Below, in pieces: positions 16,873 to 26,120 of a stretch of 64,000 nucleotides of DNA (within the stretch, counting starts at the first letter, position 1; every line of letters begins with the position of its first letter). Both the position numbers and the translations under genes were made by a program. Location: positions 434,001 through 498,000 of the forward strand of contig OX460916.1 of the NCBI GenBank assembly GCA_949788275.1. Direction: 5' to 3'. This stretch comes from Weeksellaceae bacterium (GTDB taxonomy: Bacteria > Bacteroidota > Bacteroidia > Flavobacteriales > Weeksellaceae). A model generated the notes under the pieces. That model saw nothing but the letters and a program-made list of their open reading frames with translations. It was not told the origin of the DNA and ran no database searches.

Positions 16873-18264
16873 CTAAGAGCTTGCAAATTCTATACTGTCA
16901 TCTAAACCTTTGTATTTGAGTTTTAAATAATCTTGTTTAATCTCTGCGACTTCAAAGTCTGTCTTTTGATTGTTGATATCAATTGATATTTCAGTTTTAG
17001 TTTGATTATAATTCCAAACACCTTTACTAACATTTCCTGCTTCGGAATAGATAAGTTCATTGTCTTGTGGCTGACCATTTCTGAAAAAATACTCGATTTT
17101 GTCCAAAGTATTTTTTTGTTTCCAAAATCTATCCTCTAATTTGGCTCTGTTTATTGGCTGTTGAATATTCGGAATGTTAGGGTCAGCAATGTTTTTTTGT
17201 CTGAACTCTTCAATTCTTTTTATGGCGATTTCATTTTGTACTTCCGCCAATGTTTTTAATATTTTTTCTTGTAATTCTTTTTCAATTTCAAGTTTGATTC
17301 TTGATTTCTGTGTGTATTTTTGATTGTCAAGGTCTTTCAATTCATTTTTAAGAGCAGTTTCTTTTTGATATTCTATTCTCGCAAGTTGCAATTTATTATT
17401 CTCTTCTTCCAAAATAAGTTCGTCATAGCCACCTTTATTACTCATCAGCTTTGTTAATAGTGGCAAAAGCTCAATCAAAACAAATAGAATTGTAATTGCC
17501 AAATGTGTTCCGCCCAATGAATACAAAACTTTTACACGTTCTATCACTCCGATTTTTTGAGCTTTGTATTCATTTACTTTTCTTTCTAAGTCAATTGTGT
17601 TGAGCAAGGTTACTTTTTGATTTTCTAATATTGCTAATTCATTGTTGACTTTATTTAGTTCTTGGGTGGCTTTGTCAAATTCCTCCTTATAAAGCATTGC
17701 ATAAGTTCCGTAGCCAACACCTTGACCTGTTTTTCCTTCAACTTCGTTTTTTAGATTAATTCTTGCATCTTCTTTGGTCCTTTCTCTTTTAGCAACTTCT
17801 TCTTTTTTCGTCTTAATTTCGTTTTGAATGGTTCTTGAACTTTCATCTTCAACCTTTTTTGAAACAGTAGCATTTATTTCATTATTTACTTCTTTCTCAA
17901 AAATTTTAAATTCAAGCGGTGTTGCAACCACTATTCCAATCATCAGAGCCAACGCTACACGTGGAATTGATTTTAATATTTGAATACTTAACGTGTCATT
18001 TTTGCTTATTGTAGAAACAATTGCTCTGTCAAGCGATAAGATTATAAAACCCCAAACAATACCGATTGGCAAATAAAGCCAAACGAAGTTTGTGCCTTCA
18101 GTATTGAATGCGAAAGAGAAAAAATATGTCGCTGAAAAAATGGATAAAAAAGCCACACAAAAAACAACAATGCCAATGTTGGTGTATTTGCTAATTTCTT
18201 TATCGTCACATTTTTTGACGATTTCAACACTGGCACCACTGCACCAAATAAAAAAATTTCTCAT
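16873..18264 (-). CDS. DUF4407-type membrane protein of the kinase operon
   Basis: The 463-residue protein has two N-terminal membrane segments (GIVVFCVAFLSIFSATYFF and LYLPIGIVWGFIILSLDRA) and a third near residue 110 (VALALMIGIVVATPLEF). A long charged coiled coil follows, then a fourth segment (HLAITILFVLIELLPLL) and a cytoplasmic coiled-coil tail. This is the DUF4407 arrangement. It is the last gene of a tight four-gene operon (2-base gap to the kinase), so I infer that it is the membrane target or sensor of the kinase/phosphatase pair. The biochemical role of DUF4407 is not established to my knowledge. Confidence 0.7.
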   Translation of the reverse strand: MRNFFIWCSGASVEIVKKCDDKEISKYTNIGIVVFCVAFLSIFSATYFFSFAFNTEGTNFVWLYLPIGIVWGFIILSLDRAIVSTISKNDTLSIQILKSIPRVALALMIGIVVATPLEFKIFEKEVNNEINATVSKKVEDESSRTIQNEIKTKKEEVAKRERTKEDARINLKNEVEGKTGQGVGYGTYAMLYKEEFDKATQELNKVNNELAILENQKVTLLNTIDLERKVNEYKAQKIGVIERVKVLYSLGGTHLAITILFVLIELLPLLTKLMSNKGGYDELILEEENNKLQLARIEYQKETALKNELKDLDNQKYTQKSRIKLEIEKELQEKILKTLAEVQNEIAIKRIEEFRQKNIADPNIPNIQQPINRAKLEDRFWKQKNTLDKIEYFFRNGQPQDNELIYSEAGNVSKGVWNYNQTKTEISIDINNQKTDFEVAEIKQDYLKLKYKGLDDSIEFASS

Positions 18265-18266
18265 TG

Positions 18267-20297
18267 TTAAGGTTGGATATAGGATTTGATTTTATCTACT
18301 ATCGATTTTATGTTTTTGGGCTTCGTTACTTTTTTTGCAATATTTGATGAAATTTCGCCGTTGCTGTGGTCTATAGTTAAATTATAGTCAATTGTTTCAA
18401 AACTGATTGCTGTATCATAATCTACTGCCGGAATAAAATTGAAATCGAGATTTACGGCTTTGCCAATATCGGGAACGATTTGGTCAAAGCGTGGTACTAA
18501 ATTTTGTAATTCAAGTTCATATTTGTTCTGAATTACTGTGATATGAAGTTTTACAGATGTTTCATTGAACAATTCATTATTGCACCATAATCTGTATGTA
18601 GTATCTTGTTTAATGTGTTCTGTAAGTTCGGTTTTGTTTGATACATCTGTTTTATTTCCCAGATTATCTTCTATGATGATTTCAGTTGTATTCTCAATAT
18701 CCCAATTCAATGTAACAGGAACTGAAGTAACCACGAATAAATAATTTGAAGTGAAACTTTTTATTTTAATACGGCTGTAAACTTCAACAATTACCTCTTG
18801 TTCGATTTTTGTAATTTCGTCCAAGGCTGTCGCAATTATTTTATAGTGAGTATGTTTTTCTGGTTCAATGTTTTTTTCTCCACGATTGTTTAATACTTCA
18901 CTTTTGCCATCATAAAATAGTTCAATTTTTTCGGCATTCTCTACATCCCATTTTAAATCTGTTGATTTTCCAAATTCGATTTTATGTTGCTTACTTCTGA
19001 ACTCTTTTATTTTAGGTAATGCGAGAACTTCAATTCTGATTTCTTCTTCAGCCTTTCCGAAAGCGTTTTCGGCAGTTAGTTTATAAATTGTCGATTGAGT
19101 AGGAGATACAGAAATTGAATTTTTGCCTGTTACATTTCCTATTCCACCAATAATGATGCTTTCAAAATCTTCAACTTCCCAAAATAATTCTACATTTTTA
19201 CCATTTAGAACTGTAGAAGAATTGGAAGTAAAACTTTTTATAATTGGTTTAGTCATTAAACTACCAATCGTTCTATGCCATTGGTTGTAGCTTAACCTTT
19301 TACTTGGATTTTTGTAACCAGCATTTACAGTGTCGTCAAAAGCCTTTAAGATACCGTTGGGAAGTTGTTTTAATCTCTCAATATACCAATCATAAGCCTT
19401 CTCTTCTCTAAAGTTGTTATCCTTTTTGTTGATGGATGGATATTTGTATTTAGACAGATAATTAATCATCTCATCCCGTCCAACTGTTTTTAAGAAAAAC
19501 AATGGATGAAATGGAAATAGAAGAAAATGTACACCAATAGCAACAGCCCAAGTGTCGGTATTGATATCAACAGTAATTAAGGATTTTCCACTTCTCAGTT
19601 GCTCTTGAATTTCAGGAGCAAGCCAATCTCCAGGTTTTCCGAAAATTTCAGGATTGTCATTTATTGCACCTCCTTCGTAATCAATAAGGCAGAGTTTTCC
19701 TTCGGTCATATTTACGAAAAAGTTCTTGGGATTAAGGTCGGCATATATGAAATTCATATTGCCTAAATGTTTGAAAGCTTCAACTAAATCATAAGCCATT
19801 TTTAACTTATGGTTTGTAGAAAGATTGTAAAATTCTCTTTTTAATCTTTTTCGTTTATCAATATCTTTTTCGTTGAAAAAACTATCAAATTCAATCCATT
19901 TTTTACTCTCCAAGAGATTAGCAGAATAGCCAATTACTCTTTTATTATTAAGTGTTCCTTCAAAACTAAATTGTGGTAAAGCTCCAAGTCCGTTTACTTT
20001 GTCTAAGGTTTTTTCGTTATTGTCTTTTAGTTTTTGATTGTATTTTGAAATTTCATCTTGAAATCTTCTAATAGTATTAAATCCTCTTTCATCGCTACCT
20101 GTTCCATCATTCAGCAGTATTTTTATTACTTGAATGCTTTTTAATGTTTTACCATTCGCTGATTTGCATAGATATACTTCGCCAAACCCGCCACTTGCAA
20201 AAGGTTTGTCGTCAATAATAATGTGTTTGAAGTTGTCAAACTCATTGTTTAGATTGGTAGTTTTATAAAGGTTGCTATTGAGCTGAATTGTTTTCAA
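18267..20297 (-). CDS. Ser/Thr protein kinase with Ig-like repeats (TerY-P triad kinase)
   Basis: The 676-residue protein has an N-terminal kinase domain: glycine loop ASGGFGEVYL (about residue 34), lysine in IQVIKILL, catalytic loop YADLNPKNFF (185-194), the DFG equivalent IDYEGG, and APE (WLAPEI). The HRD motif is replaced by YAD, but Asp and the downstream Asn are kept, so activity is plausible. Residues from about 345 form three repeats of roughly 80-85 residues, each with a V-x-L-x-W-x-V/I core, resembling Ig-like adhesion modules. The gene overlaps the phosphatase gene by 23 bases. The domain order fits the kinase of a vWA-PP2C-kinase triad. Confidence 0.85.
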   Translation of the reverse strand: MKTIQLNSNLYKTTNLNNEFDNFKHIIIDDKPFASGGFGEVYLCKSANGKTLKSIQVIKILLNDGTGSDERGFNTIRRFQDEISKYNQKLKDNNEKTLDKVNGLGALPQFSFEGTLNNKRVIGYSANLLESKKWIEFDSFFNEKDIDKRKRLKREFYNLSTNHKLKMAYDLVEAFKHLGNMNFIYADLNPKNFFVNMTEGKLCLIDYEGGAINDNPEIFGKPGDWLAPEIQEQLRSGKSLITVDINTDTWAVAIGVHFLLFPFHPLFFLKTVGRDEMINYLSKYKYPSINKKDNNFREEKAYDWYIERLKQLPNGILKAFDDTVNAGYKNPSKRLSYNQWHRTIGSLMTKPIIKSFTSNSSTVLNGKNVELFWEVEDFESIIIGGIGNVTGKNSISVSPTQSTIYKLTAENAFGKAEEEIRIEVLALPKIKEFRSKQHKIEFGKSTDLKWDVENAEKIELFYDGKSEVLNNRGEKNIEPEKHTHYKIIATALDEITKIEQEVIVEVYSRIKIKSFTSNYLFVVTSVPVTLNWDIENTTEIIIEDNLGNKTDVSNKTELTEHIKQDTTYRLWCNNELFNETSVKLHITVIQNKYELELQNLVPRFDQIVPDIGKAVNLDFNFIPAVDYDTAISFETIDYNLTIDHSNGEISSNIAKKVTKPKNIKSIVDKIKSYIQP

Positions 20298-21162
20298 TTA
20301 CTTCATCATTTGAAAGGTTATTGTTGTTTTTAATTCTTTTGTTATTTTGGTACAGAAAAACCTGAGGTGTGATTAAGATACCAATACTTGCATCATCATC
20401 AATTATTGGTTTTATTGCTTCTAAATAATTGGTTACAAACTCGTTTAAGTTTTCTCGATTAGGTTCAGTTACTTCTTCAAAATATATCTTTAGCTTTTGA
20501 AAAAACAAGTTCATTGTTTCTTCAAATTTTATCCATTTACCAGCTGAATTGCTACCCATATTCAATTGGTCATTGGAAAAAATACCGTCAGTACAAATCA
20601 TTAAAATGTCTCCGAAAAAATTGTCTTTCTTTAAATTTATTATACTTGGTTCTGCTTCTTGAAATGAAGAATTCGCGGATATTAATCTATACAACGCTTC
20701 TTTTCCTCCTTGTGGTATAGAGTGAGGATTTAACAGGTTTACAGCATTCCATGGAAATAAATAAGTACTTGGGAATTCGTTAAAATTTCCTTTTAAGTGC
20801 CAAATTGCTCCGTTTCCTACGTAGACAATTTCTAATTCTTCTTGTTTGTCCAAAGCAACAATTGCTGTTGTTCCGTAATGGTTTGGGTCATTGTTTGTTT
20901 CGGATGCTTGACTAATCAATTTGCTCTTTGCATTTTCAAAAATTTGTTTGAAGTCTGTTCTTTCAGACTTCTCAAAATTGTTCAGCAATTCTGCATTGAT
21001 ACTTTGTACAACTATCTGAGAAGCCTCCCCAGCAAAAGATAAACTGCCTAAACCATCAGCAACAACAATAGCATTTTCAAGCTCAATATGTGCATCTTGA
21101 TTTTCCGACTTATTTGTAATCGTTCCTGTTGCGGTAAGTAAATTAAATGTCTGATTTTCCAT
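20275..21162 (-). CDS. PP2C-type Ser/Thr phosphatase (TerY-P triad)
   Basis: This 295-residue phosphatase has the PP2C metal-binding motifs: ENQDAHIEL near residue 20, VADGLGSLSFAGEAS near 34, ICTDGIFSNDQ and DDASIGIL towards the end. These residues bind the Mn/Mg ions. It overlaps the vWA gene by 20 bases upstream and the kinase gene by 23 bases downstream, so production is coupled. It probably reverses the action of the adjoining kinase. Confidence 0.87.
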   Translation of the reverse strand: MENQTFNLLTATGTITNKSENQDAHIELENAIVVADGLGSLSFAGEASQIVVQSINAELLNNFEKSERTDFKQIFENAKSKLISQASETNNDPNHYGTTAIVALDKQEELEIVYVGNGAIWHLKGNFNEFPSTYLFPWNAVNLLNPHSIPQGGKEALYRLISANSSFQEAEPSIINLKKDNFFGDILMICTDGIFSNDQLNMGSNSAGKWIKFEETMNLFFQKLKIYFEEVTEPNRENLNEFVTNYLEAIKPIIDDDASIGILITPQVFLYQNNKRIKNNNNLSNDEVIENNSAQ

Positions 21163-21829
21163 ACTTCGTATTTGCAGATAGAGACGATGTGAAAAATTGT
21201 CTCAAATCATTTTCTGAATAACTTGTCTTGAAAAAGTTAGGTGCAGAAGCAACATCAAGAAGAACGTTTTTAGCCAACTTGGTTTCTTCTTCTCCAATTT
21301 GCTCTTTAGCTAAAAACAGGGTTGTGCAAATTTGAATTTTGTCGTTTTCTTTTACTTGTTTTGAAATGTTAAGCGTTTCATCAGCTTTTAAACATAAACC
21401 GTCAGACAAAACGATAATACTTACTTTATGGTCAATACTATTTTGAATTGCTTCGGGAGAAGATAAAAATTCTTTGGCAAGTTCTTCCGCTTTTTGCAAT
21501 GCACCACCAATAAAGGTTCTACCACCGTGTCCGTTATTTACAGGATTATAGTCAGCATAATCGTCAATATCCTCCAATGGAGTGATAGGAGTATGAATAG
21601 TTGCATTGTCATCAAAAGTTACAACTGCAATTGAGAAGTTATTTTTTATTGAACTATTTTTGAAAAAGCCTAAAAAGTCCCTTACAGAAACGTTTACATT
21701 GTCCGCTAAAGGTCGGTTTCCATCTCCAATGTAATGTTGCATAGAGCCACTTCCATCAAGTACCAAAATACCCAATTGATGGAATGTTCTTGACGATGCA
21801 ACGTCTGGAATTTCTGTAATGTTACTCAT
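21143..21829 (-). CDS. vWA domain protein (TerY-like)
   Basis: The 228-residue protein is essentially one von Willebrand A domain. The MIDAS metal site is visible as LVLDGSGSMQ (residues about 22-31, DxSxS pattern), with GGRTFIGGAL and IIVLSDG completing the site. No signal peptide is present, so it acts in the cytoplasm. It is the first gene of the operon and lies nearest the recombination site. TerY-like vWA proteins pair with PP2C and kinase partners in the TerY-P triad, known from Ter-linked stress systems. No TerD/TerC-type gene is nearby, so the tellurite-resistance link should not be assumed. Confidence 0.87.
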   Translation of the reverse strand: MSNITEIPDVASSRTFHQLGILVLDGSGSMQHYIGDGNRPLADNVNVSVRDFLGFFKNSSIKNNFSIAVVTFDDNATIHTPITPLEDIDDYADYNPVNNGHGGRTFIGGALQKAEELAKEFLSSPEAIQNSIDHKVSIIVLSDGLCLKADETLNISKQVKENDKIQICTTLFLAKEQIGEEETKLAKNVLLDVASAPNFFKTSYSENDLRQFFTSSLSANTKYGKSDI

Positions 21830-22014
21830 ATTATTTGATTTTAAAATTTATTTGTTGTAAATATAGAAAGTTGTTTTGGATGAAAAATACGGTTTCCTGT
21901 AAACGTATCTGTCGAATGTGCGGTTGGTTGCACCTATTTTGTTTTTTGAGCGTTGGCTTTTTTGTTCATTTGTCCGTCCGTTGATTTATGCACTGTCGTT
22001 GGTTAGGGTGACAG

Positions 22015-22100
22015 CTAACATTGTTATTTAACGAAACAAAACACGATGTAGTTTCGTCAAATAACGTCTATATATGTATATCGTTAAATTTGCCACAATA
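22015..22100 (+). repeat. Recombination-site copy 3 next to the integrase (attI-like)
   Basis: GTTATTTAACGAAAC at 22023-22037 pairs with GTTTCGTCAAATAAC at 22051-22065 with one mismatch, around a 13-base spacer. A further ATCGTTAAAT lies at 22080. It sits between the first cassette promoter region and the divergent integrase gene, the position of attI in integrons. Three other copies exist at 11103, 11434 and 34866. Confidence 0.7.
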
Positions 22101-22186
22101 TAATTAATTTTTTGTAAATTAGATACTTAGTAAGTTGTTTTTTGTGGATAGCGAAACAAAATAGGTTAAATTAGTTTTACTTAAGT

Positions 22187-23027
22187 ATGGATAGCGAAAC
22201 AATTCTAAAAACTTTACACAATCGATTGAAACTGCAACGATATGCCAATAATACCATAATGTCGTATTGTGGATATGCACAAATATTCTTAAAGCATATC
22301 AGTAAATATCGTACGCTCAATGAAATACCTATTGCTTAAAATGGAGGCTTTTATTAATGAAAAAGTATTTCAAGACAACATTAGTGCATCTTATCAACGC
22401 TCTTTAGTTGGGGCAATTAAGAAAATTTATGAGTTGGTCAATAATCAAACGATAGCGTTAAATTATTTATATCCTAAACGAAAATCAACTCAACTACCTA
22501 CTTTTTTTTCTCAAGACGAAGTGAGAAGAATATTAAATGCTACCGAAAATTTAAAGCATAAAGCAATTCTTACCACTATTTACAGTTGCGGATTACGCTT
22601 AAGTGAATTAATCAATCTTAAACTAACCGATGTAAAATCCGACTGTGATTTACTATTAATACAACAAAGCAAAGGAGGTAAAGATAGGCTTGTAGCTTTA
22701 CCTGATAAGCTATTAATTTTGTTGCGAGAATATTATATTGAATACAAACCCAACGTATTTTTATTTGAAGGTACCAATGATAAGCAATACAGCGAAAGAA
22801 GTGTTCAGTTAGTTTTGAAAAAGTCAATGAAAAAAGCCAATATTACTACAAAAGGAAGTGTGCATACTTTGCGCCACTCATACGCCACGCATTTAATAAA
22901 GAGCGGAATTGATATTCGGGTTGTACAAGAATTATTAGGACATAGTGATATTAGAACAACCATGATTTACACGCACATTACAGATGTCAATAAGAAGTCA
23001 ACTCCAAGTCCATTAGATTTTTTATAA
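22187..23027 (+). pseudogene. Integron/Xer-type tyrosine recombinase, +1 frameshift near the N-terminus
   Basis: A 51-codon first frame (22187-22342, MDSETILKTLHNRLKLQRYA...) encodes the start of the SAM-like core-binding domain and ends at a TAA. The rest continues one base ahead in another frame (22320-23027) with all catalytic residues: Arg in YSCGLRLSELI, Lys in GGKDRLV, HTLRHSYATH, LLGHSD and the Tyr in TMIYTHIT. The C-terminal ending STPSPLDFL recalls the SPLD ending of integron integrases. The TAA is at GCT-TAA-AAT, which is not a known +1 slippery site, so a mutation or sequencing error is likelier than programmed frameshifting. It is divergent to the cassette array. Confidence 0.72.
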
Positions 23028-23227
23028 TCTAAAATTAAAAAACCAACTTTGCATTCTTGGGTTTTATGTTTTAACTGATTAATGATCAGTGTGTACTGCG
23101 AAGAGAGAGGGATGACTGCGTGATCCCTTGGATGGGGAGCAGTTCAATTAATCTGTATCCCCGCTACGCGTGTATATTTTTATTTTCCAAAATCAATTTT
23201 ACGAGCGAGCTCGATATTGATTTTATA

Positions 23228-23257
23228 AAAATAAAAAAAGCCCGATAAAATCGGGCT
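23228..23257 (-). terminator. Intrinsic terminator in repeat unit 1
   Basis: AGCCCGAT (23239-23246) pairs with ATCGGGCT (23250-23257). Read on the minus strand it is followed by a run of seven T. Confidence 0.65.
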
Positions 23258-23404
23258 TCATATTAATTGGCGGAGAGAGAGGGATAACTGCGTGATCTCT
23301 GGTATGAGTTAGTGAATCTAAGAAAATCCATAAGCTTCGCTTATTACTTTTTTGTTTTTAAAACCTGTTTAGAAAGTAAAACTTTCAACAGGTTTAGTAA
23401 AAAC

Positions 23405-23440
23405 AAAAAACCCAACAGATAAAAATCTATTGGGTTTTCT
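23405..23440. terminator. Intrinsic terminator in repeat unit 2
   Basis: AACCCAACAGAT (23410-23421) pairs with ATCTATTGGGTT (23426-23437) with one mismatch. T-runs are found on both strands. Confidence 0.6.
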
Positions 23441-23572
23441 TAGCGGAGAGAGAGGGATGACTGCGTGATCCCTTGGATAGGGAGCAGTTCAATTAATCTG
23501 TATCCCCGCTACGCGTGTATATTTTTATTTTCCAAAATCAATTTTACGAGCGAGCTCGACATTGATTTTATA

Positions 23573-23602
23573 AAAATAAAAAAAGCCCGATAAAATCGGG
23601 CT
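23573..23602 (-). terminator. Intrinsic terminator in repeat unit 3
   Basis: Same stem as in unit 1 (AGCCCGAT / ATCGGGCT, 23584-23602), with a T-run on the minus strand. Confidence 0.65.
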
Positions 23603-23777
23603 TCATATTAATTGGCGGAGAGAGAGGGAATATAACCTATGTGTAAACAGAATGCGATAAAGTGTTATTATTTTGATTTATTGATAGTTATGTTTTTATT
23701 AAGTCGGTTAAATACCATAAAATAGTATATGATAGTATTAAAAATGGGTGTATATTTGGGTGCTATTACAAATAACT

Positions 23778-25049
23778 ATGACGATAAAAAGAAAGATAAC
23801 TATTGCTATTGAAAAGAGAAAAAAGGATGGTGTTATAATCACGGAGAACGTTCCTATACGTGCAAGAGTGGTATATAACGGCGGTCGTATAGAACTCTTT
23901 ACAGGCTACCGCATAGATGCTTCTAAATGGGATGAAGCCAAAGAAAAGGTACGAAATGGGTGTACTAATAAACTAAAACAAAGCTCTTCAGAAATCAATA
24001 CCGCGATACAGGAACTATCTACAATAATAGATAGAATCTTTAAAGAATATGAATTGAAGAATGAAGTACCTTCTTTTGAACTCTTAAAAGATGAAATAAA
24101 ACGCTACTCTGATAAACAAACTACATCAGCAACAGAAAAGAACCTCTTTACTGCTTTTGACGAGTTTGTAAAAAACAGTGGAAAACGCAATGATTGGACT
24201 ACTGCGACGTATACCAAGTTTAATACTGTTCGTTCACATCTTTTTTCTTTCAAAAGCAACTTTCAGTTTTCAGATATTAATGAGCAGTCTTTATTAGGCT
24301 ATGTTTCATTTTTACGCATTGAAAGAAAGATGCGTAATAGCACCATCGAAAAACAGATTAGTTTTGTAAAATGGTTTTTAAAGTGGTGTAAAAATAATAA
24401 TTATACAATTGCTTATAATTTTGAAGATTTTAAACCAAAACTCAAGGAGACCTCTAAAAAGATAATCTTCTTAACCCAAGAAGAAATAGAGCAGATTAAA
24501 TCAGCGGATTTAGGTACAAAATCGTATTTGGAACGTGTGCGTGATGTACTGCTTTTCTGTTGTTATACAGGACTTCGCTATTCTGATGTTTTTAATCTAA
24601 CAAGACACGACATTAAAAATGATGCTATTGAGTTTGTTACCAAAAAGACAAACGATTTTCTTACGGTAGAATTAAACAAACACAGTCGAGCTATATTAGA
24701 AAAATACAAAGATGTACCTTTTGAAAATGGAAAGGCACTACCTGTAATATCTAATCAAAAGATGAATGATTACATCAAAGAGCTTGGAGAATTGGCAGAG
24801 ATTAAAGAACCAATAAGGGAAACGTACTATGTAGGCAATGAAAGGATAGATGAAGTAAAACCCAAATATGAACATTTAGGTACTCACGTAGGAAGAAGAA
24901 CGTTTATTTGTACTGCCTTATCTTTGGGAATACCTGTGCAAGTAGTTATGAAGTGGACAGGACATTCAGACTATAAATCAATGAAACCTTATATTGATGT
25001 AGCTGATACAATTAGAGCCAATGCAATGACTAAATTTGATATGATATGA
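23778..25049 (+). CDS. Tyrosine-type site-specific integrase
   Basis: From the preferred start MTIKRKITIA (an upstream Met at 23748 is possible) the protein is about 423 residues. The N-terminal arm-binding part is followed by a SAM-like core-binding domain (NWTTATYTKFNTVRSHLF-like helix region) and the catalytic domain: Arg in YTGLRYSDVFNLTR, HVGRRTF, WTGHSDYKSM, and Tyr in KPYIDVADT. This is the integrase family usual for Bacteroidota mobilizable elements. It lies 150 bases inside the tRNA-Ser direct repeat, so it probably integrates into the tRNA-Ser 3' end. It overlaps the next gene by 4 bases (ATGA). Confidence 0.88.
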   Translation: MTIKRKITIAIEKRKKDGVIITENVPIRARVVYNGGRIELFTGYRIDASKWDEAKEKVRNGCTNKLKQSSSEINTAIQELSTIIDRIFKEYELKNEVPSFELLKDEIKRYSDKQTTSATEKNLFTAFDEFVKNSGKRNDWTTATYTKFNTVRSHLFSFKSNFQFSDINEQSLLGYVSFLRIERKMRNSTIEKQISFVKWFLKWCKNNNYTIAYNFEDFKPKLKETSKKIIFLTQEEIEQIKSADLGTKSYLERVRDVLLFCCYTGLRYSDVFNLTRHDIKNDAIEFVTKKTNDFLTVELNKHSRAILEKYKDVPFENGKALPVISNQKMNDYIKELGELAEIKEPIRETYYVGNERIDEVKPKYEHLGTHVGRRTFICTALSLGIPVQVVMKWTGHSDYKSMKPYIDVADTIRANAMTKFDMI

Positions 25050-25942
25050 ATACAGTAGATGCCCAATTAGAATTGACAAGATTTATGACTGATAACACAA
25101 TAGTGATGTGGGAAAAAGAATTAAACACATCAGGAAATTCGTTTAATTTCGATTCCCAAGATATTTATAGACAATATATGATTAATATCTTAATGTTTGA
25201 TTTTAAAGACCGAATTGATTCTGCAAACGACACACAAGAAAGAAAAGAGATTTTATCTATTGTTAGAGAAAATTTGGAGACAATAATTAAGTTGTATGAA
25301 AAAAATTCTGATTTCTTTACTAATCTTGATAGAGAAGGACTTCGTTTAAAGAAGTATCGAGAAAGAAATAAAAGTAGTTTATCAGATAATGACTTAACAA
25401 TGGAATTGTATAGAGAAACAGAGTTGCCTGAACGTAAAACGTACTTTGAATCAAGTTTTTACAAAGAAATAGGTTTTTTAAACTACGACTATCACCAAGA
25501 GATATATAATCATAGTAAAAGGCTTTTAAAAGATGTAAAATCAAATTTTAAAGACTATGAAATGTATGACAATGATTATCTTTTTATTAATGACAAGCCT
25601 ATATTTTCAATGGAACTTATTAGTAAACTACATAGTGTAGTGAACAACCAATTCATAGAAGATATATCAGAATATGACTTTTATAGAGAGATAAATATAT
25701 TGCATACAGTGAACAAGATTAAAATTAGTGAAGATTTTCTATATACCTTCTTGTATGTAATTCATTCCTTGCACAATACCATGGAAAATAAGCACTTAAA
25801 GAAAAAATGGTTAAATCAGATATTAAAAGAATTTAAAATTAAACGAACAACATTTGATTCTAAATATAGGCATATAGTAAGTGACAATGCTCCTCTTAAA
25901 TTAAAAGAGTATTCAAAACTAATCGAATCAGCTTTCAAGTAG
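25046..25942 (+). CDS. Hypothetical protein coupled to the integrase
   Basis: A 298-residue, acidic, helical protein without signal or clear domain. The start codon overlaps the integrase stop (ATGA), implying coupled expression. Proteins of this size often follow the integrase in Bacteroidota mobilizable elements, but I cannot name the family. The C-terminal segment (KKKWLNQILKEFKIKRTTFD) is basic and could bind nucleic acid or the integrase. Confidence 0.55.
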   Translation: MNTVDAQLELTRFMTDNTIVMWEKELNTSGNSFNFDSQDIYRQYMINILMFDFKDRIDSANDTQERKEILSIVRENLETIIKLYEKNSDFFTNLDREGLRLKKYRERNKSSLSDNDLTMELYRETELPERKTYFESSFYKEIGFLNYDYHQEIYNHSKRLLKDVKSNFKDYEMYDNDYLFINDKPIFSMELISKLHSVVNNQFIEDISEYDFYREINILHTVNKIKISEDFLYTFLYVIHSLHNTMENKHLKKKWLNQILKEFKIKRTTFDSKYRHIVSDNAPLKLKEYSKLIESAFK

Positions 25943-26120
25943 TAGAGTCCTATTAAGATTTTTAAAATATCCAAATCCACCTTTGAACCACTTTAGAATT
26001 TTACTATAGTGGTTTTTTTGTGCAATAAAGTTTATATTTCCACCTCTTCTCCACCTTAGACACATCGTAGTTTTGAATTGTTCGAACATCACAAAATCGT
26101 ATAATTTAAAAACTAAAACT

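Larger units (their letters stand above)
7297..23027. mobile_element. Integron-like cassette array with two recombinase platforms
   Basis: About ten units, all with genes on the minus strand, are separated by 75-200 bp imperfect palindromes that end in GCTAAC/GTTAGC or ACAACGG/GTTGTTA-type cores. The block ends at 22.02-22.10 kb in a hairpin-rich site, with an IntI/Xer-like recombinase pointing away from the array, as in integrons. A second decayed platform sits at 11.1-11.5 kb. The genes are mostly single-gene units of unrelated families and visibly AT-richer than the flanks. The core sites deviate from the canonical RYYYAAC/GTTRRRY pair, so I call the block integron-like rather than a proven integron. 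Confidence 0.65.
23098..23629 (-). repeat. Cluster of four tRNA-Ser 3'-end fragments with terminators
   Basis: This gene-free 500-base region carries the 15-base core GCGGAGAGAGAGGGA (first copy with one substitution) at 23098, 23270, 23444 and 23615, spacing 172, 174 and 171. The core is the 3' end of the tRNA-Ser at 35277. Units one and three are nearly identical over about 171 bases with three differences; unit two has another interior but the same opening GATNACTGCGTGATC. Each interval ends in a hairpin with a T-run on the minus strand. I read the cores as attachment-site remnants. Confidence 0.7.

Noticed and set aside
16873-21829. Calling the kinase operon a tellurite-resistance locus.
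   Set aside because: No TerB, TerC or TerD-type gene is present; only the triad is seen.
22320-22345. Programmed +1 frameshift like the release factor 2 gene.
   Set aside because: There is no CTT-TGA-type slippery site or internal Shine-Dalgarno-like element in the right place; GCT-TAA is a poor slip site.
23098-23629. The regularly spaced repeats could be a CRISPR array.
   Set aside because: The spacing is about 172 bases with similar interiors, the repeat is a tRNA 3' end, and no cas gene is near.
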